DNA of 64,000 bases from assembly GCF_022605725.1 (NCBI RefSeq), contig NC_065556.1, positions 6,386,001 through 6,450,000 on the forward strand, written 5' to 3'. Below the pieces are notes generated by a model. The model ran no database searches. It was not told the DNA's origin and saw nothing but the letters and a program-made list of their open reading frames with translations. This document shows, piece by piece, positions 36,101-48,100 of this stretch. Both the position numbers and the translations under genes were made by a program. The DNA is from Anthonomus grandis grandis. Taxonomy: Eukaryota; Arthropoda; Insecta; Coleoptera; Curculionidae. Each line of letters begins with the position of its first letter. Position 1 is the first letter of the stretch.

Positions 36101-39100
36101 TTTTCATTTGCCTTTTCCATCATGGTTTTACAAAATTCCATTCTTCGCCACTGGTCTTCAGGAAATATTTCCTGAATTTTTGAATACTTAAAACATTTGT
36201 ACCTATATTTTTTCTAGATACGAGCAATAGTTTTATTGCTCATTCCCAGTTTCTCTCCAACACTTCTAGTGGACCATGTCGAATCAAGTTCTAGGGTACT
36301 GCAAACCATTTCTTCCCGCCGTTCTATATCCTGGACCACTTCAACAGGGGGTTCTTGACGTCTTGTGTGGCATTTTTTACAATCTTGAAGACAAAAAGAT
36401 GTCTCAAAATTTGTAACCATATTTAAAACTGTTTTTGCACAAGAAATCGGTCTATTCTCAAATGTCACTGAAAACAAATCTCTACATTGTACTGCCGAAT
36501 TGCCTCCATAAAACCATTTAATTAGTTGAACTTTTTCGGAAGGGATATAAACAGCCATAGTGAAAAAAACACGAAAATAACACTCAAAAATTATTGATGC
36601 AACGTGCAGTAACACAGCAAAGTGAGGTCTGCTGACTCCCGGTTCAAAAAATAAAAACGAAAATTTCCGCCGCCTGCAAGCCGCAACTAAGCGGTGTTGC
36701 CATTATTTTGGGTAATACGTAGCTCACGATAAGACGATCTGTATAAAAAAAATCTATTATTCCTTAAGTTAATTATTGTATTTAAAGCTTACTGAACTTA
36801 AATTAAATTAAATTAACAAAAGGTATCATTGAAGATTTAAGTTCATATTTGTTTTAAATACTTAAATAAGTCTATTTTCTTCTTTTCTTTCTTATAAGTG
36901 ACGTAATACCTAATAAAATAAGTAATTCAAAATCTGTGTGGTCAGTCGCTTAATATTACGTTGGAGTATGTTAGTATACTATTACTTAGTACATGACTAA
37001 TATATCCATGAGTTATAGGCATTTTTTTATCGTGCTTTATTGTTTCATTGTTCTACTTTGCGCTAAAAAAATATGTTTTTCGGCCTTTGTATTTCTATAA
37101 ATTAATTCGGATTAAGGAGTATAGTATGTCATATTGTAATTATAACTAAATTGTAGTTTTTACATCAAAAATAAGAGATGAAGTAAAAGTATTTAAACGC
37201 AGGTACTGTATATTTATATATGTTATTGTTTAAGGAGGCATTACAAAATAGGATTATTAATGGCCAAGTAGCTTCCATAGAAGATTATCCGTATCAAGTG
37301 CTTGTAGTCTTGCGAGGCAATTCCATATCAGATTGGAATTCGTGTGGGGGATCTATAATATCAAAAAATTATATTCTCACTGCTGGTCATTGTGTAACAA
37401 AACAAAGTAATAATAAAAGAACTTGGTAAGTAACGTAAACTGCTAATATAAATTATAAACTGCTAGATATTTAACGGAACATTTTTCATGTTATTTTAGG
37501 GATCACGTGCCAGCCGAAGTTTTGTATATTTTTAAAGGATATTCATCATTAAGTAAGGTGCCAATACAATCAGTAATTCAACCCAGGAAGATAATATTAC
37601 ATCCAGGTTACAATGTACATCACATTCCTGGACCCAATGGTACTTGGCTATCGGAACATTTAGTAAACGATATTGCTCTTTTATATCTTAAAAATCCATT
37701 AACCTTTTCTAAAACTATTAATAAAATCAGGTAATTTGATCAAGTAGTCTATATTAATATCTATGAAATTTTTTAATCTTAATTTTTATATCTATATATC
37801 GATTTTGCTGAGGAATAGCGTTATAACTTAAATATTTAAATTTTTGACATTTTTATAGAAATAGTTTTAAAAACTTATATAACAACAAATTTTGTATCTC
37901 TGTCTCAGACACCAGCAAAAATCTGGCAATATGTAACGTGGTAATTTCGGCATATTTCATGGAATTTGTGCAAAATAGTTTCTTAATAACTTATTTTTAC
38001 CAGACTGGCATCTCAAGACGAACCAGATTCTTCATTTTGCGGTAAAACAGCTGTGGTAACTGGTTTTGGACTGACATTTCACGATAAAGCAACAGAGTAC
38101 TTGCATGCAGTAAATGTTACACTACCTGCCGTAAATAAATGTGAAAGTGGTTTCATTTGCGTTTCATATGGAATACCTCCAAGGTAAAGAAACAGAATTA
38201 CATATTTTCAATATACATTTTAATTATAATAATAGAAAAACTAATAAATTTTAAGATGGGTCATACAGGGAATTTTCAAAGTTGAGTAATTTACTTTAAC
38301 TCCTTGTAGGATTCATTAAAAGTGGATAGACCATAAATCACCTATGTCAAAGTTGTATAATAAAAGACACAGTAAAAAATAAAAAATAAAAATGATAATA
38401 AGCAAATTTTGATGTTTTCAAAGCATCCATGGTAAATTCTTTTTTTTTGTATTTACTGCTTTTACCTTTTATCAAAATCTCTGTAGTTGTATGGTTTTTA
38501 GTACGAATCTTTTCATTTGTATTTTACCGGACGCTTTTCAAACAGTTTGGCAAAAATGAAGAAGTTATGAAATTCATTTTGCGTACAGACGAGATAAGTA
38601 CAAAGTTTTTGTATGTGAGTGTAATTTTTAATTATTATTCAAATTCAAATTCAAAAAACACTTATTTGCCAAAGAAAAAAAACATGCCAATTACTTAATT
38701 TACAATGTATTATGCATTGATTTTACATTTTTTCGTTTCGTACGTTTTCTACACCCTGACTAAGGCACTCTATTGCCAGTACTTCTAATATTACTTGTGC
38801 TTTTGGGTTTTGGAGATAAATTACTTTGTTTATTTTTTCTGATCATGGTCAACACTAACTGGAAACACCTTAAATAAATTATGTCTCATAACGCGGGGAA
38901 ATTTATCAAATTTACCGACAGAAAGTTGTGTTACTCGTGCTCACCCATGCGCATAATGCCCTATAATAATAATCCGCTCTCCTAATTATAATCCGCTGAG
39001 CCCTTCCAGTCGGTTAGACTATCTTCAGGGCTGCTTTGGGACAACAAGCAAAATGATTATAAATTGACCTAATATAAACAAATTTAACAAAATTACTTAC

Positions 39101-42100
39101 ATGTCAAAGAGTATAAAGAAAAACAAATTACATAAAAAGGGACAAATTACAAAAAAATTAGATTGCTGTACAAAGATTTAAAATAACAGAAAAAACGGAA
39201 AACTAGTATACATATTTAAAAAACAAATAAAAACTGAGAATAAGAAGTTAACGTTCACATGTCAAAACAGAAGTAAATGCCAAAATATCTCGTCATGAAT
39301 AGAAAAAGGAAAAAAATATATCAACATTGTTATCGCACACAGAAAGAACAAAAGACTATTTAAAATACATGCATTACGAAAAAAATTACTTTTAAAAACT
39401 GGTGCTTTTTAAATTTATGTTTTTATTTTTATTAATTTAGCTAATTTTTATTATTTATTTTTAATAAAAATCAACAATTTCAAAGTATATTTCTAAGATT
39501 TATTTCATGGGTTTTAATGTTAAGACAATGGGAAGGGTTAATTTTGATTTCTCAAGCTATTTTAGGATCCTCTCGGCAATCTAGAACTTTCGGGTTGTTG
39601 GATCTATGTATAGTTGGTATATATGACATCACTATCTCGGTTGGGTGAAAAATTGTGTTTTGAAAAATTAAGATGGTGTCCAAAAGCCGAATATTGTGGT
39701 CTATTCACATGTTCTTTAATTCTTGTTGAAAGCGACGTTTTTCCAATATAAACCGAGAAGTGCGTATGGGTGAACACGAGTGACATGTCGTTCATGTCGG
39801 TCCCATAATTTTTTTAAATTTCCCCACATTATCAGATATATAATTTATCTAAAGCTGTTTCAAGTTAGCGTTGACCATGACTAGAAGAAATCAACAAAGT
39901 AATTCTTGTCCAAAACCCGAAAGCACCAGTACTTCTGCTAATATTAAGTCTCTTAGTGCACTCATCGAAAACCTGGCGGTCAATTACCTTGGTCAGCCAA
40001 TCCCTAATTGATCAACTTCCCTTTTAAGATCTTGCAAACATTGTTTAGGAGATGTTTCAAAACTACAAAGTCAACTGTCTAACTCAGTAAATTCAGACAT
40101 TTTATTAGAGGTCTAATTGTTTGATTTTTCACTGTGTTCATTACTCAGTTCAATTGTAAGCGTGGAAAGATTCATTGTAACTTAAGGGATCATGTGTAGG
40201 GATAACTGAACTTCTTACTGCTGAGAACCTCAGCGTATTTGAAAAAAACTCGCATTCACTTTAAAAACGCATGTTGGTTCAGGGGTCATGTCTTCGGGTT
40301 TAGTGATTGCGCAAAAGTTTAAGTAGACTTTCCTTCAAAGTATCAGAAACTTGTCAAATCCCTTAATACAGTATCTATTAGTGATTCGGATGATAATGTT
40401 TCTGATGTTTATTTTTGAGATACTTTTAAAATTTATTTATGGCTTACTTTGGGGTAATTTTTTTTTCTTTATCTTATTCAATGGTTTTATTCGCAAATAT
40501 CTAGGACTCTTATATTTCAACTTGTATTTTTTATCTATTTATAATATTATTTAACATATCGGATAAAATAATCATATGGATAACGAATTTTATTTTTTAT
40601 TTAGGGAATATACATCGTACTTATGTATAAGTTATTTTATGCCTCAATAAAGAGTTTGAAGATTTAATGAAGTATATGTACGATTTCAGATTTAATATTT
40701 GTGCGATATAAGAGTCATGGCTCTGTTCTGATGTTATACACTGGTTTCTTCCGGACTAGCATGTTGCGAACTGTCGAGATTTGGCGCCATCTTTTTATCT
40801 GACTGAATAACTGACCGGTATAGGATTTGTTTGCTTGTATTTATAAGGTCTTGGTGTGATGCCATTGGACACGAGCCAATATAGCTGTTCATCCCCCTCA
40901 GCATGCAGAACTTTTGGTACATGAGAAACGGTCGGACGGAGGTGTAAACGTAGCTGGTCTTTTACGGTGTTTTAGGATTGTTTATCAATTATTTGGCATG
41001 GGATTTGGGTTTTGTGTGGGATTTGTGTTTGGAGTGTTTGTTAAGGATTGGGACTGTGGGTTATGAGAAGATACTGAGAGAGAAAAAAAATTGATCCTGT
41101 TAGGATTTATACCTGGATTCCCAGAAGATACTTGATTGCCGAGTTTGAGTTTAGTTTTTCACACTCTGCCATCAAGTTGTCTTTTTTCCAACATCCTATT
41201 AGGCAAACTTAGTAGATTCAAGAGGTTTGTATTCTTAATAGTCAACTCAAGACGTTTCAGATGAGTTCCTGAAGTGCCCGCCGTAGGCCCCGCCCCCCTG
41301 GTCATAGAGCCTGTGCCGGTCGTTTTTTTAAGGTATCAGCGAAACTGTTTTTTTGTTTGTTTATGTTTTTCAAGTTTGGATTTATTGGGCAGTGCCAAAA
41401 ACTCGCCGGATGATCGCCACCGCAACTACAACACTTTCCCGGAGCTGCTCTGTTTTTGTCACAGTTTGAATAAAAGTGATCGCCCTTGCATTTATGGCAA
41501 TGAGGCTTTGCGTTGCAGTTGCTCACGACATGTCCACACTCTTGGCATCTATGGCACTGCCCAATTTACCTAATGTTTTTAATAGTATGAGTCCTTAAAC
41601 GCTTGACACGGACCCTAATGTTCAAAAGGTTTTCTATTTTGAATATTTCCTCTTGATCCTTCGGGACGAGGAATTTGATGAGGTCCGTGGGCGTTTTTCG
41701 TTCTAAGCCGATTTTAAACCAACCCATTTCCTCAGGCTCAAACCCCATTAGTCTCAGCTCCCCCTAAACTTCTTCCAGTTTGAAGTTTTGGTCCAGTTCT
41801 CTCAGGATCACATTTAGTTTTCTATCGTCCTCAAGAGAGAAGGAATAGAATTCCATTTCCCTTTCCTTGAGGAGCTTTGTAAGTTCTCTATAGTCTTGGG
41901 GCGTTTTAAGAAAAAGTGTTAATCATAAATCTATCTTTTTGGACTTTTGTGATGTACATTTTATTTTCACTAATTAATTTATATTTTGTGGCCTAAGTTA
42001 CGGTGTCTCTTATCACCTTTGGGACTTTTGATATATTGGGATCCGCGTTCCTCTCATTTCCCGCCAGGGAGAGGTTGTTTAAGGGCATATATAATGGGTT

Positions 42101-45100
42101 TTTAAGATTTTGGGTGTAATTGACTGTTTAGTTTGCATCTGATGATGTTGGGGGTTCAAGTTCCCTGTTGAATGTTTTAATAGGGTAAACCAGTTTAGAT
42201 GCTTGCTCCCCTCTGTCTTGTGAGGACGGAGGCTCGCCTCATCCCTAGTTCTTTTCCTCGTTTGTTCTTGGAGTTTTGTTACATCCTTAGTCTGATCCCC
42301 CAGCATCGCCAGATGCTTTTTGAGTCTAGCGTTTTTAGTGGTTAGGACGTTGTTATGGTTCATTACCTCCTCGAGTTTGTTATTCAAGTCAGTGATCTTC
42401 TGGAAAGAATGGTTTTTAAAGGTCATCGAGTATATCTTTTATTCTAAGCTTTTAAGTCTTTCGGTGAGTTCTATGTTTTTGAAATTGATCTCGTAGATCT
42501 CTTTATCTCTTCTTTCAATCCACAAATCCCTTTCTTGAATTTCTTCCTCCAGTTTCCTTTTTAGTACCTCATTAAACCTTGGTTCCACACTCAGAGGTGG
42601 CGCTTTGCCAGCTCCCAGGTCGGGGTTTGAGGGAGTTTTTAAGTGTTTGATAAGTCTAGGATCAAGACGGGGTTGTGATAGAGGTTTTATAAATTTTGAG
42701 GAGGGTAAAGAGTTATCCGAAGTTTTACCCCGCTCTCTCTCTTGTTTACTTTTTATTTTGCTGTCTTCTCTCTTGGTTGACCAGTTTTAAAAAAGTTATA
42801 ATCAAACCACTAGCTAAAGTTTCTTATCTTACAAAGCTAAGGATTTGAGGCCTTTTAGTATTCTAGCGGTTGTTTCCATAATCTTGGAAAGACATATTTA
42901 TATCTGATTATAATAGAATTTTGTGACTCTCATAATATCATTTCAAGTTGTCAGTATGGCTTTTGTAAACAAATCAGTACAACTACTTGTCTTGTAAAGC
43001 TTATTAATGATATAAGACATAATGAAGATAAGAAACTAACAACTTGACTTTAATAAAGCATTTGATATAGGGGAGACCGGTCTCGATTGTAACAGGTGTC
43101 GAAAGTAACATAATAATAATGCGGTTCTGCTGACCCGTAATTAGTTTGAATATATCTTTCGTTTATGCCGTTCGTTCTGTAGGCAAATATTAATAAACCG
43201 CCGAAAAAGTAAATAAACGTGTCGTCACATTTTTGTTTGTGAATCTCAAAGTGTTAAGATTGACAATATTTTAAGGTAAGGGTAGGCTTTGATAAAGTTT
43301 TTGCTTTATTTTTTAGTGGATAGCGGTTGGCTGTTTTTTCTTAAGTAAATAAAAATGTACACTTTTCTTTTAAAGGTTATGAGGTATCGATTGTAACATG
43401 TACTACGGTGTCAATTGTAACATAACAGCAAGAAAGGTTATTGGTAATGAGCAGTCTGTTAGAAAAGTGGCTTAAAGTTATAGAATGTGCCATGTTTCAT
43501 TAAATCGCTTTGTAAATGCACTATGTAATAATTTACAGCCTAAGGTGGGGTACAATCCTTACAAAAGGGTATTTTTACTGTTGAGCAAGAGTCACAGCTA
43601 GTCAAATACTGTGAAAAAACTGTCGATTTGTACTTTGGCCTCACTACACGGGATCTTCGTAAACTAGCTTTTCAGTTTGCATCTGCCAATCGGCTCAACT
43701 ATCCTCAAAAATGAAATGAAGTAGAACAGGCTAGTGAAGATTGGCTTGTAGCTTTTCTGAGGAGAAATCCTCATTTAACACTTCGCACACCCCAAGCAAC
43801 AAGTCTTGCGCGAGCCGTGAATTTCAACAAAGAAAATGTCTCCAACTTTTTCGATAAATTGGCAACTGTCTTGAAAAGACACAATTTTGAGCCACAAAAT
43901 ATTTACAATATTGACGAGACTGGTGTGTCCACGATGCAAAAGCCAACCAAGGTCATTGCAAAAAAAGGAACCAAGCAAGTAGGATCAGTAGCAAGTCAGG
44001 AGCGTGGAACATTTGATACGCTGTGTGCGGCTGTAAACGCTGTTGGTAACGCAATTCCGCCAATGTTTGAATTTTCCCGGTTGCATTTTAAGGAACATTT
44101 TATTAGAGATGGACCTGTTGGATGCGTAGGAAAAGGAAATAAGTCCGGGTGGATGCAAGAAAATGAGTTTCTTGACTTTTTTAAACACTTTGTGAAACAC
44201 GCTAATCTCAGCGAGACTAATAAAGTTTTGGTTTTATTAGACAATCATTCTTCACATGTATCTATTTCATTAATAGATTATTGCCAAGCAAATTTCATAA
44301 CATTGTTGTTTTTTCCACCACGCACTTCCCACCGTCTCCAACCACTGGATCGTGGTGTATATGGTCCTTTTAAGAAGTATTTCAACAACTACGCCGACCA
44401 ATGGATAAAGAACAATCCAGGAAAGCGTATGACAATATATGATTTACCATCAATTGTTAAATCATCTTTACTTTTAGCCACTACACCAAGAAATATTTTT
44501 TATATCAGGATTTTCTTGCACCGGCATTTATCCCTTTAACCGTGGAATTTTTCAAGATTTAGATTTTTTACCATCAACGGTAACTGATAGACCACTAGAT
44601 GAATCCCTACAGCAAACTAAATCTTCAACAAAATCACCTACAGCTAAACCTGATGAAATAGCTGAAAGTTAATTAGACCAATCAACAACAAGAGACACTA
44701 ACAGTGGCAGCTCGTGACTTTAGGAAGAGGTGAAGCGCAAAACCCAAAATATACCATAAGCAGCAAAAACAAAATTTTAAAACATATAATAAAAAATTAA
44801 TATTAGAGAGACACTTACCCACGCTTATTGTTACATCCGAGGCAGTATTTATTTCCTTTTTAAAGATAAGGTCTATTCTTCGGTCTTTTAAAGCTGCAAA
44901 TTTATCAATGATATCGTCATAAAATGGTTCTACACTTATAAGTTCATTTAAAAGTTCCTTTTCAATAGAAATCTTTGCTAAGTTAGTAAGCCTATTTTCT
45001 GTCATTGAATTCCGTAGGTATGTTTTAATTCTTTTTAAGCAAGAAAAACTACGTTCAACTGAAACACTCGTAGAAGGAATGGTCACAATTAGACGAATTA

Positions 45101-48100
45101 ATTTTGCAGCTTCTTTAAAAATGTCACTATTTTCGTGTAACTGTTCCAGCAGTTTATCTAACTGAATATTGCGGTTATTTTCGTCATTATAGATGAAGTC
45201 ATTTTTTAGCCGTGGCAAATCAGTAAATATATTAGGGAAAGAGTCTTTTAAATTATTTATTGATTCAATGGGAAAATCCCTAGAATACTCTTCAAACTTA
45301 GTTGTATCTATCAACGTAACAAAAGCAATTTTTTCCAAATCTTGAAACCTCGTATCAATTTGTCCTAATATTGTATCTAAAAGTTCATAATATAGAACTT
45401 TGTACTTTTGAAAAAGTTCTTTGGTCGTCAAAGTTTTTCGTCCATGACGATAATTCGATGGCACTGACACTCTCAAACTCACGAAATCAAATAATGATTG
45501 GAAACTGTTTTCGTTTCTCTTTTCTTTAATAAGTTGCTGGGTGTTCTGAATTTGTGACATGCAAAGGCTAATATTTAGTGAACGTTTCTGTAACGTGTCA
45601 AAAAGAATATTAGTAATTTCGAAAATGTCACTGAAAATGCTGATGAAAAGACCAAACTCAAAATCATGGAGGTGGTTCAAGAAACCAACGCTTTGAGTTA
45701 TTGAAGTTTGATCCGAAGTTTTGTCATCTCTAATTTCAGCAAATACTTGTTTTAAAACATCCCATTCATTATAAATAACATTTACAATCTTAGAGTTAGA
45801 TGTCCATCGCATTATTGCTGACGTAGGTATTCTTCTTTTAATGATCTGATCAGCTACATAAGTTCTTTTTGAAGAATGATGAAAAAATGAGGGAAAACTA
45901 TTCACATTTGCAAAAAAAAATACGACATTGTGGTATAGTACTGCAACTCTGTTGGAGTACTAAATTAAAACGGTAAGCTGCACAGTGTACAAAAACGGCT
46001 TGTGGAGCTTCAACTTTAATTTTTGATTGCAGACCATTTACATGTCCAGACATAACACTAGCACCGTCAAAACACTGCCCCACTAATTTCGAACGATAAT
46101 CATATTTTTCTATTCTTTTGGTAACTAAGTTAAAAAGAGCATCAGCTGTTCGGTCCGAACTTACATCGAAGAATCCTAAAAATCTTTCGACCACTTTCCC
46201 TGCACTATTAAAAATCTAATTATTATGCTGCATTGGGACTTTTGAAGAATGTCCGTTGAATCATCCACTTGAATAGAAAAAAAATTACATTCTTTTATTT
46301 CGCGGTCTATATGTTCATCGAGATAATCGGAAATGCAGTCTATTAGTTTATTTTGAATAGTTTTTGAATCGGCAGAGAAAATAGATGATACCTTTTTATA
46401 ATGCTCTTGAATATCTATGTTACTAATCGATATGTACGAGTGCAAAAGTTCTTTAAAATTACAACGATTGTCCGAAGAATAAGTTTCATCATGCCCCCGA
46501 AATGCTAGCTCTTGCTTGGCTAAATACACAGTAGCACGAATAGGTAACTGCATAAACCTTCTATTTAATAGTACTTTATCGTTAAATTGTTTTATACATA
46601 ACCTGGAATTTTCCTTCAGAGCGTCTTCAATAGTTGTAAGGTTTTTTTTTAAATTCACAAAGGACAAGGCAGATTGAATGTGCTCCGAAGATGCTTCATG
46701 TCTACTACAACCTCTTGTCACATTTCCAAAATTATTAAATCCCTCTTTATTCCATACACTCGATTTCACACCAATAATCAGACAGTGCAGAGAAAATAGT
46801 TTTTTTAAATAAACACTACCGCACAACCACTTATAGTCAGAGTACCACTGATTTCTAAACCTACGAACGAAGGTTCTGTCTTTTGATTTTCCCTGCTTTT
46901 CTATATCGAGAAAAGGCTTAGGTCTCTCTGAATTTAAAAAGTCCTTTTTATCATCGTTTTTCCACCTAGAAAACGGTGTTTCTATCAAGATGCAAATTGG
47001 GTCATATAACGGCAACATTTTATAAAAAAAATTCCCGAACGCGATGGAAATTACTTCCGATAAACAAGAACTAAGTCAATAGAATAAGAACCTGGCAGCG
47101 GCATGCATACGCAGCGCCGTTCTGTAAATTACCCCGCGTGTTTGTCCGTCCGTTGCCATAGCAACCGTCGTAAGCGCGGGGGAGGTGTTGCAGCGGATTA
47201 TTGTTTCTGCTAATTGTGCTGCATTGACGCATGCGGTGGCGGTCGCCGCTGCTGTTATGAGAATATGTTTAGCGCGCTCGGGTTTCTGAATACTTTTACA
47301 AATATATTCTTTATAGGATTACACTAATTTTGATAAATCAGATGAAATAAAGAATTAATTTGTTATAAAATATAAAACAAATTAAATTGTAAACGTAAAG
47401 ATGTCGATTTTAAAACTCTTAAATTTTTTAAAATTTGTGGTGAAGCGGCGCTTCACCCGCGTCCCCTGACGAGCCGCTACTGGACACTAATTCTTTACCT
47501 CAGCCAGGACCATCAACTGTCAGGGACACCACTCCTTCGCCTCAACTACAACCGGTAGCATTTATTACACTTGATGTTCTAAAACCTTTGCCCAAAGCCG
47601 ATCTTTCTAAAGCGAAAAAAGGGGGTCGAATGAAAAGAAAAACTGCTATACTGACTGACACACCAGAAAAAAACTCTATTGAAGGACAAACTTTAAAGAA
47701 AAAAGTTTCAGTAAAACGGCAAATTGGCAAAGATGACACCATCAAAATAAATAAAAATAAGAGCAAGAAAGTGAATAAAACAGTTAAGAAAAAAGCGGTG
47801 GAAAATTACTCTTCAGATTCTTCTAATGATGACACTTTCTGTTTAGTATGTTCTGGATCATATTCCTTAAGCTCAGAAGAATGTATACAATGTAGAACTT
47901 GCAGAGAATGGGCGCATTTAACCTACACAGATAAAAACTCACTTTATGTTTGCGTAAACTGTAATTCTGATGATGAATTATAAGATTAATATTTTTTTAT
48001 TTACTATTTTACGTAAAAAATAAACTTTTTTTAAGGTGAAGTATTTTATTATAACCTCTTCTTTACTTTTTGCGTCGGTATAGATGGTTGTTACAATTAA

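Larger units (their letters stand above)
34395..36743 (-). mobile_element. Mariner-type transposon copy B, with a nested THAP element
   Basis: Same family as copy A. The right end is AAGACGATCTGTATA (36731-36745). The left end is degraded (ATCGTGTTTTCGTTCG at about 34399). The GC-rich left block (34400-34490) resumes at 35214 (GACTTTCGTGGGAGCTGCG), showing that 34507-35213 was inserted into it. It retains the transposase start region missing from copy A. Confidence 0.8.
44702..47482 (-). mobile_element. hAT transposon nested in the pogo-like element
   Basis: The ends CAGTGGCAGCTCGTGA (44702) and the inverse CAGTAGCGGCTCGTCA (from 47482) are short imperfect inverted repeats starting with CAG as usual in hAT. 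An exact 8-bp target duplication GACACTAA flanks it (44694-44701 and 47483-47490). A GGTGAAGCG..CGCTTCACC palindrome lies near the right end (47439-47457). The transposase is on the minus strand. The right 450 bp are CpG-rich and probably hold the promoter. Confidence 0.92.
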
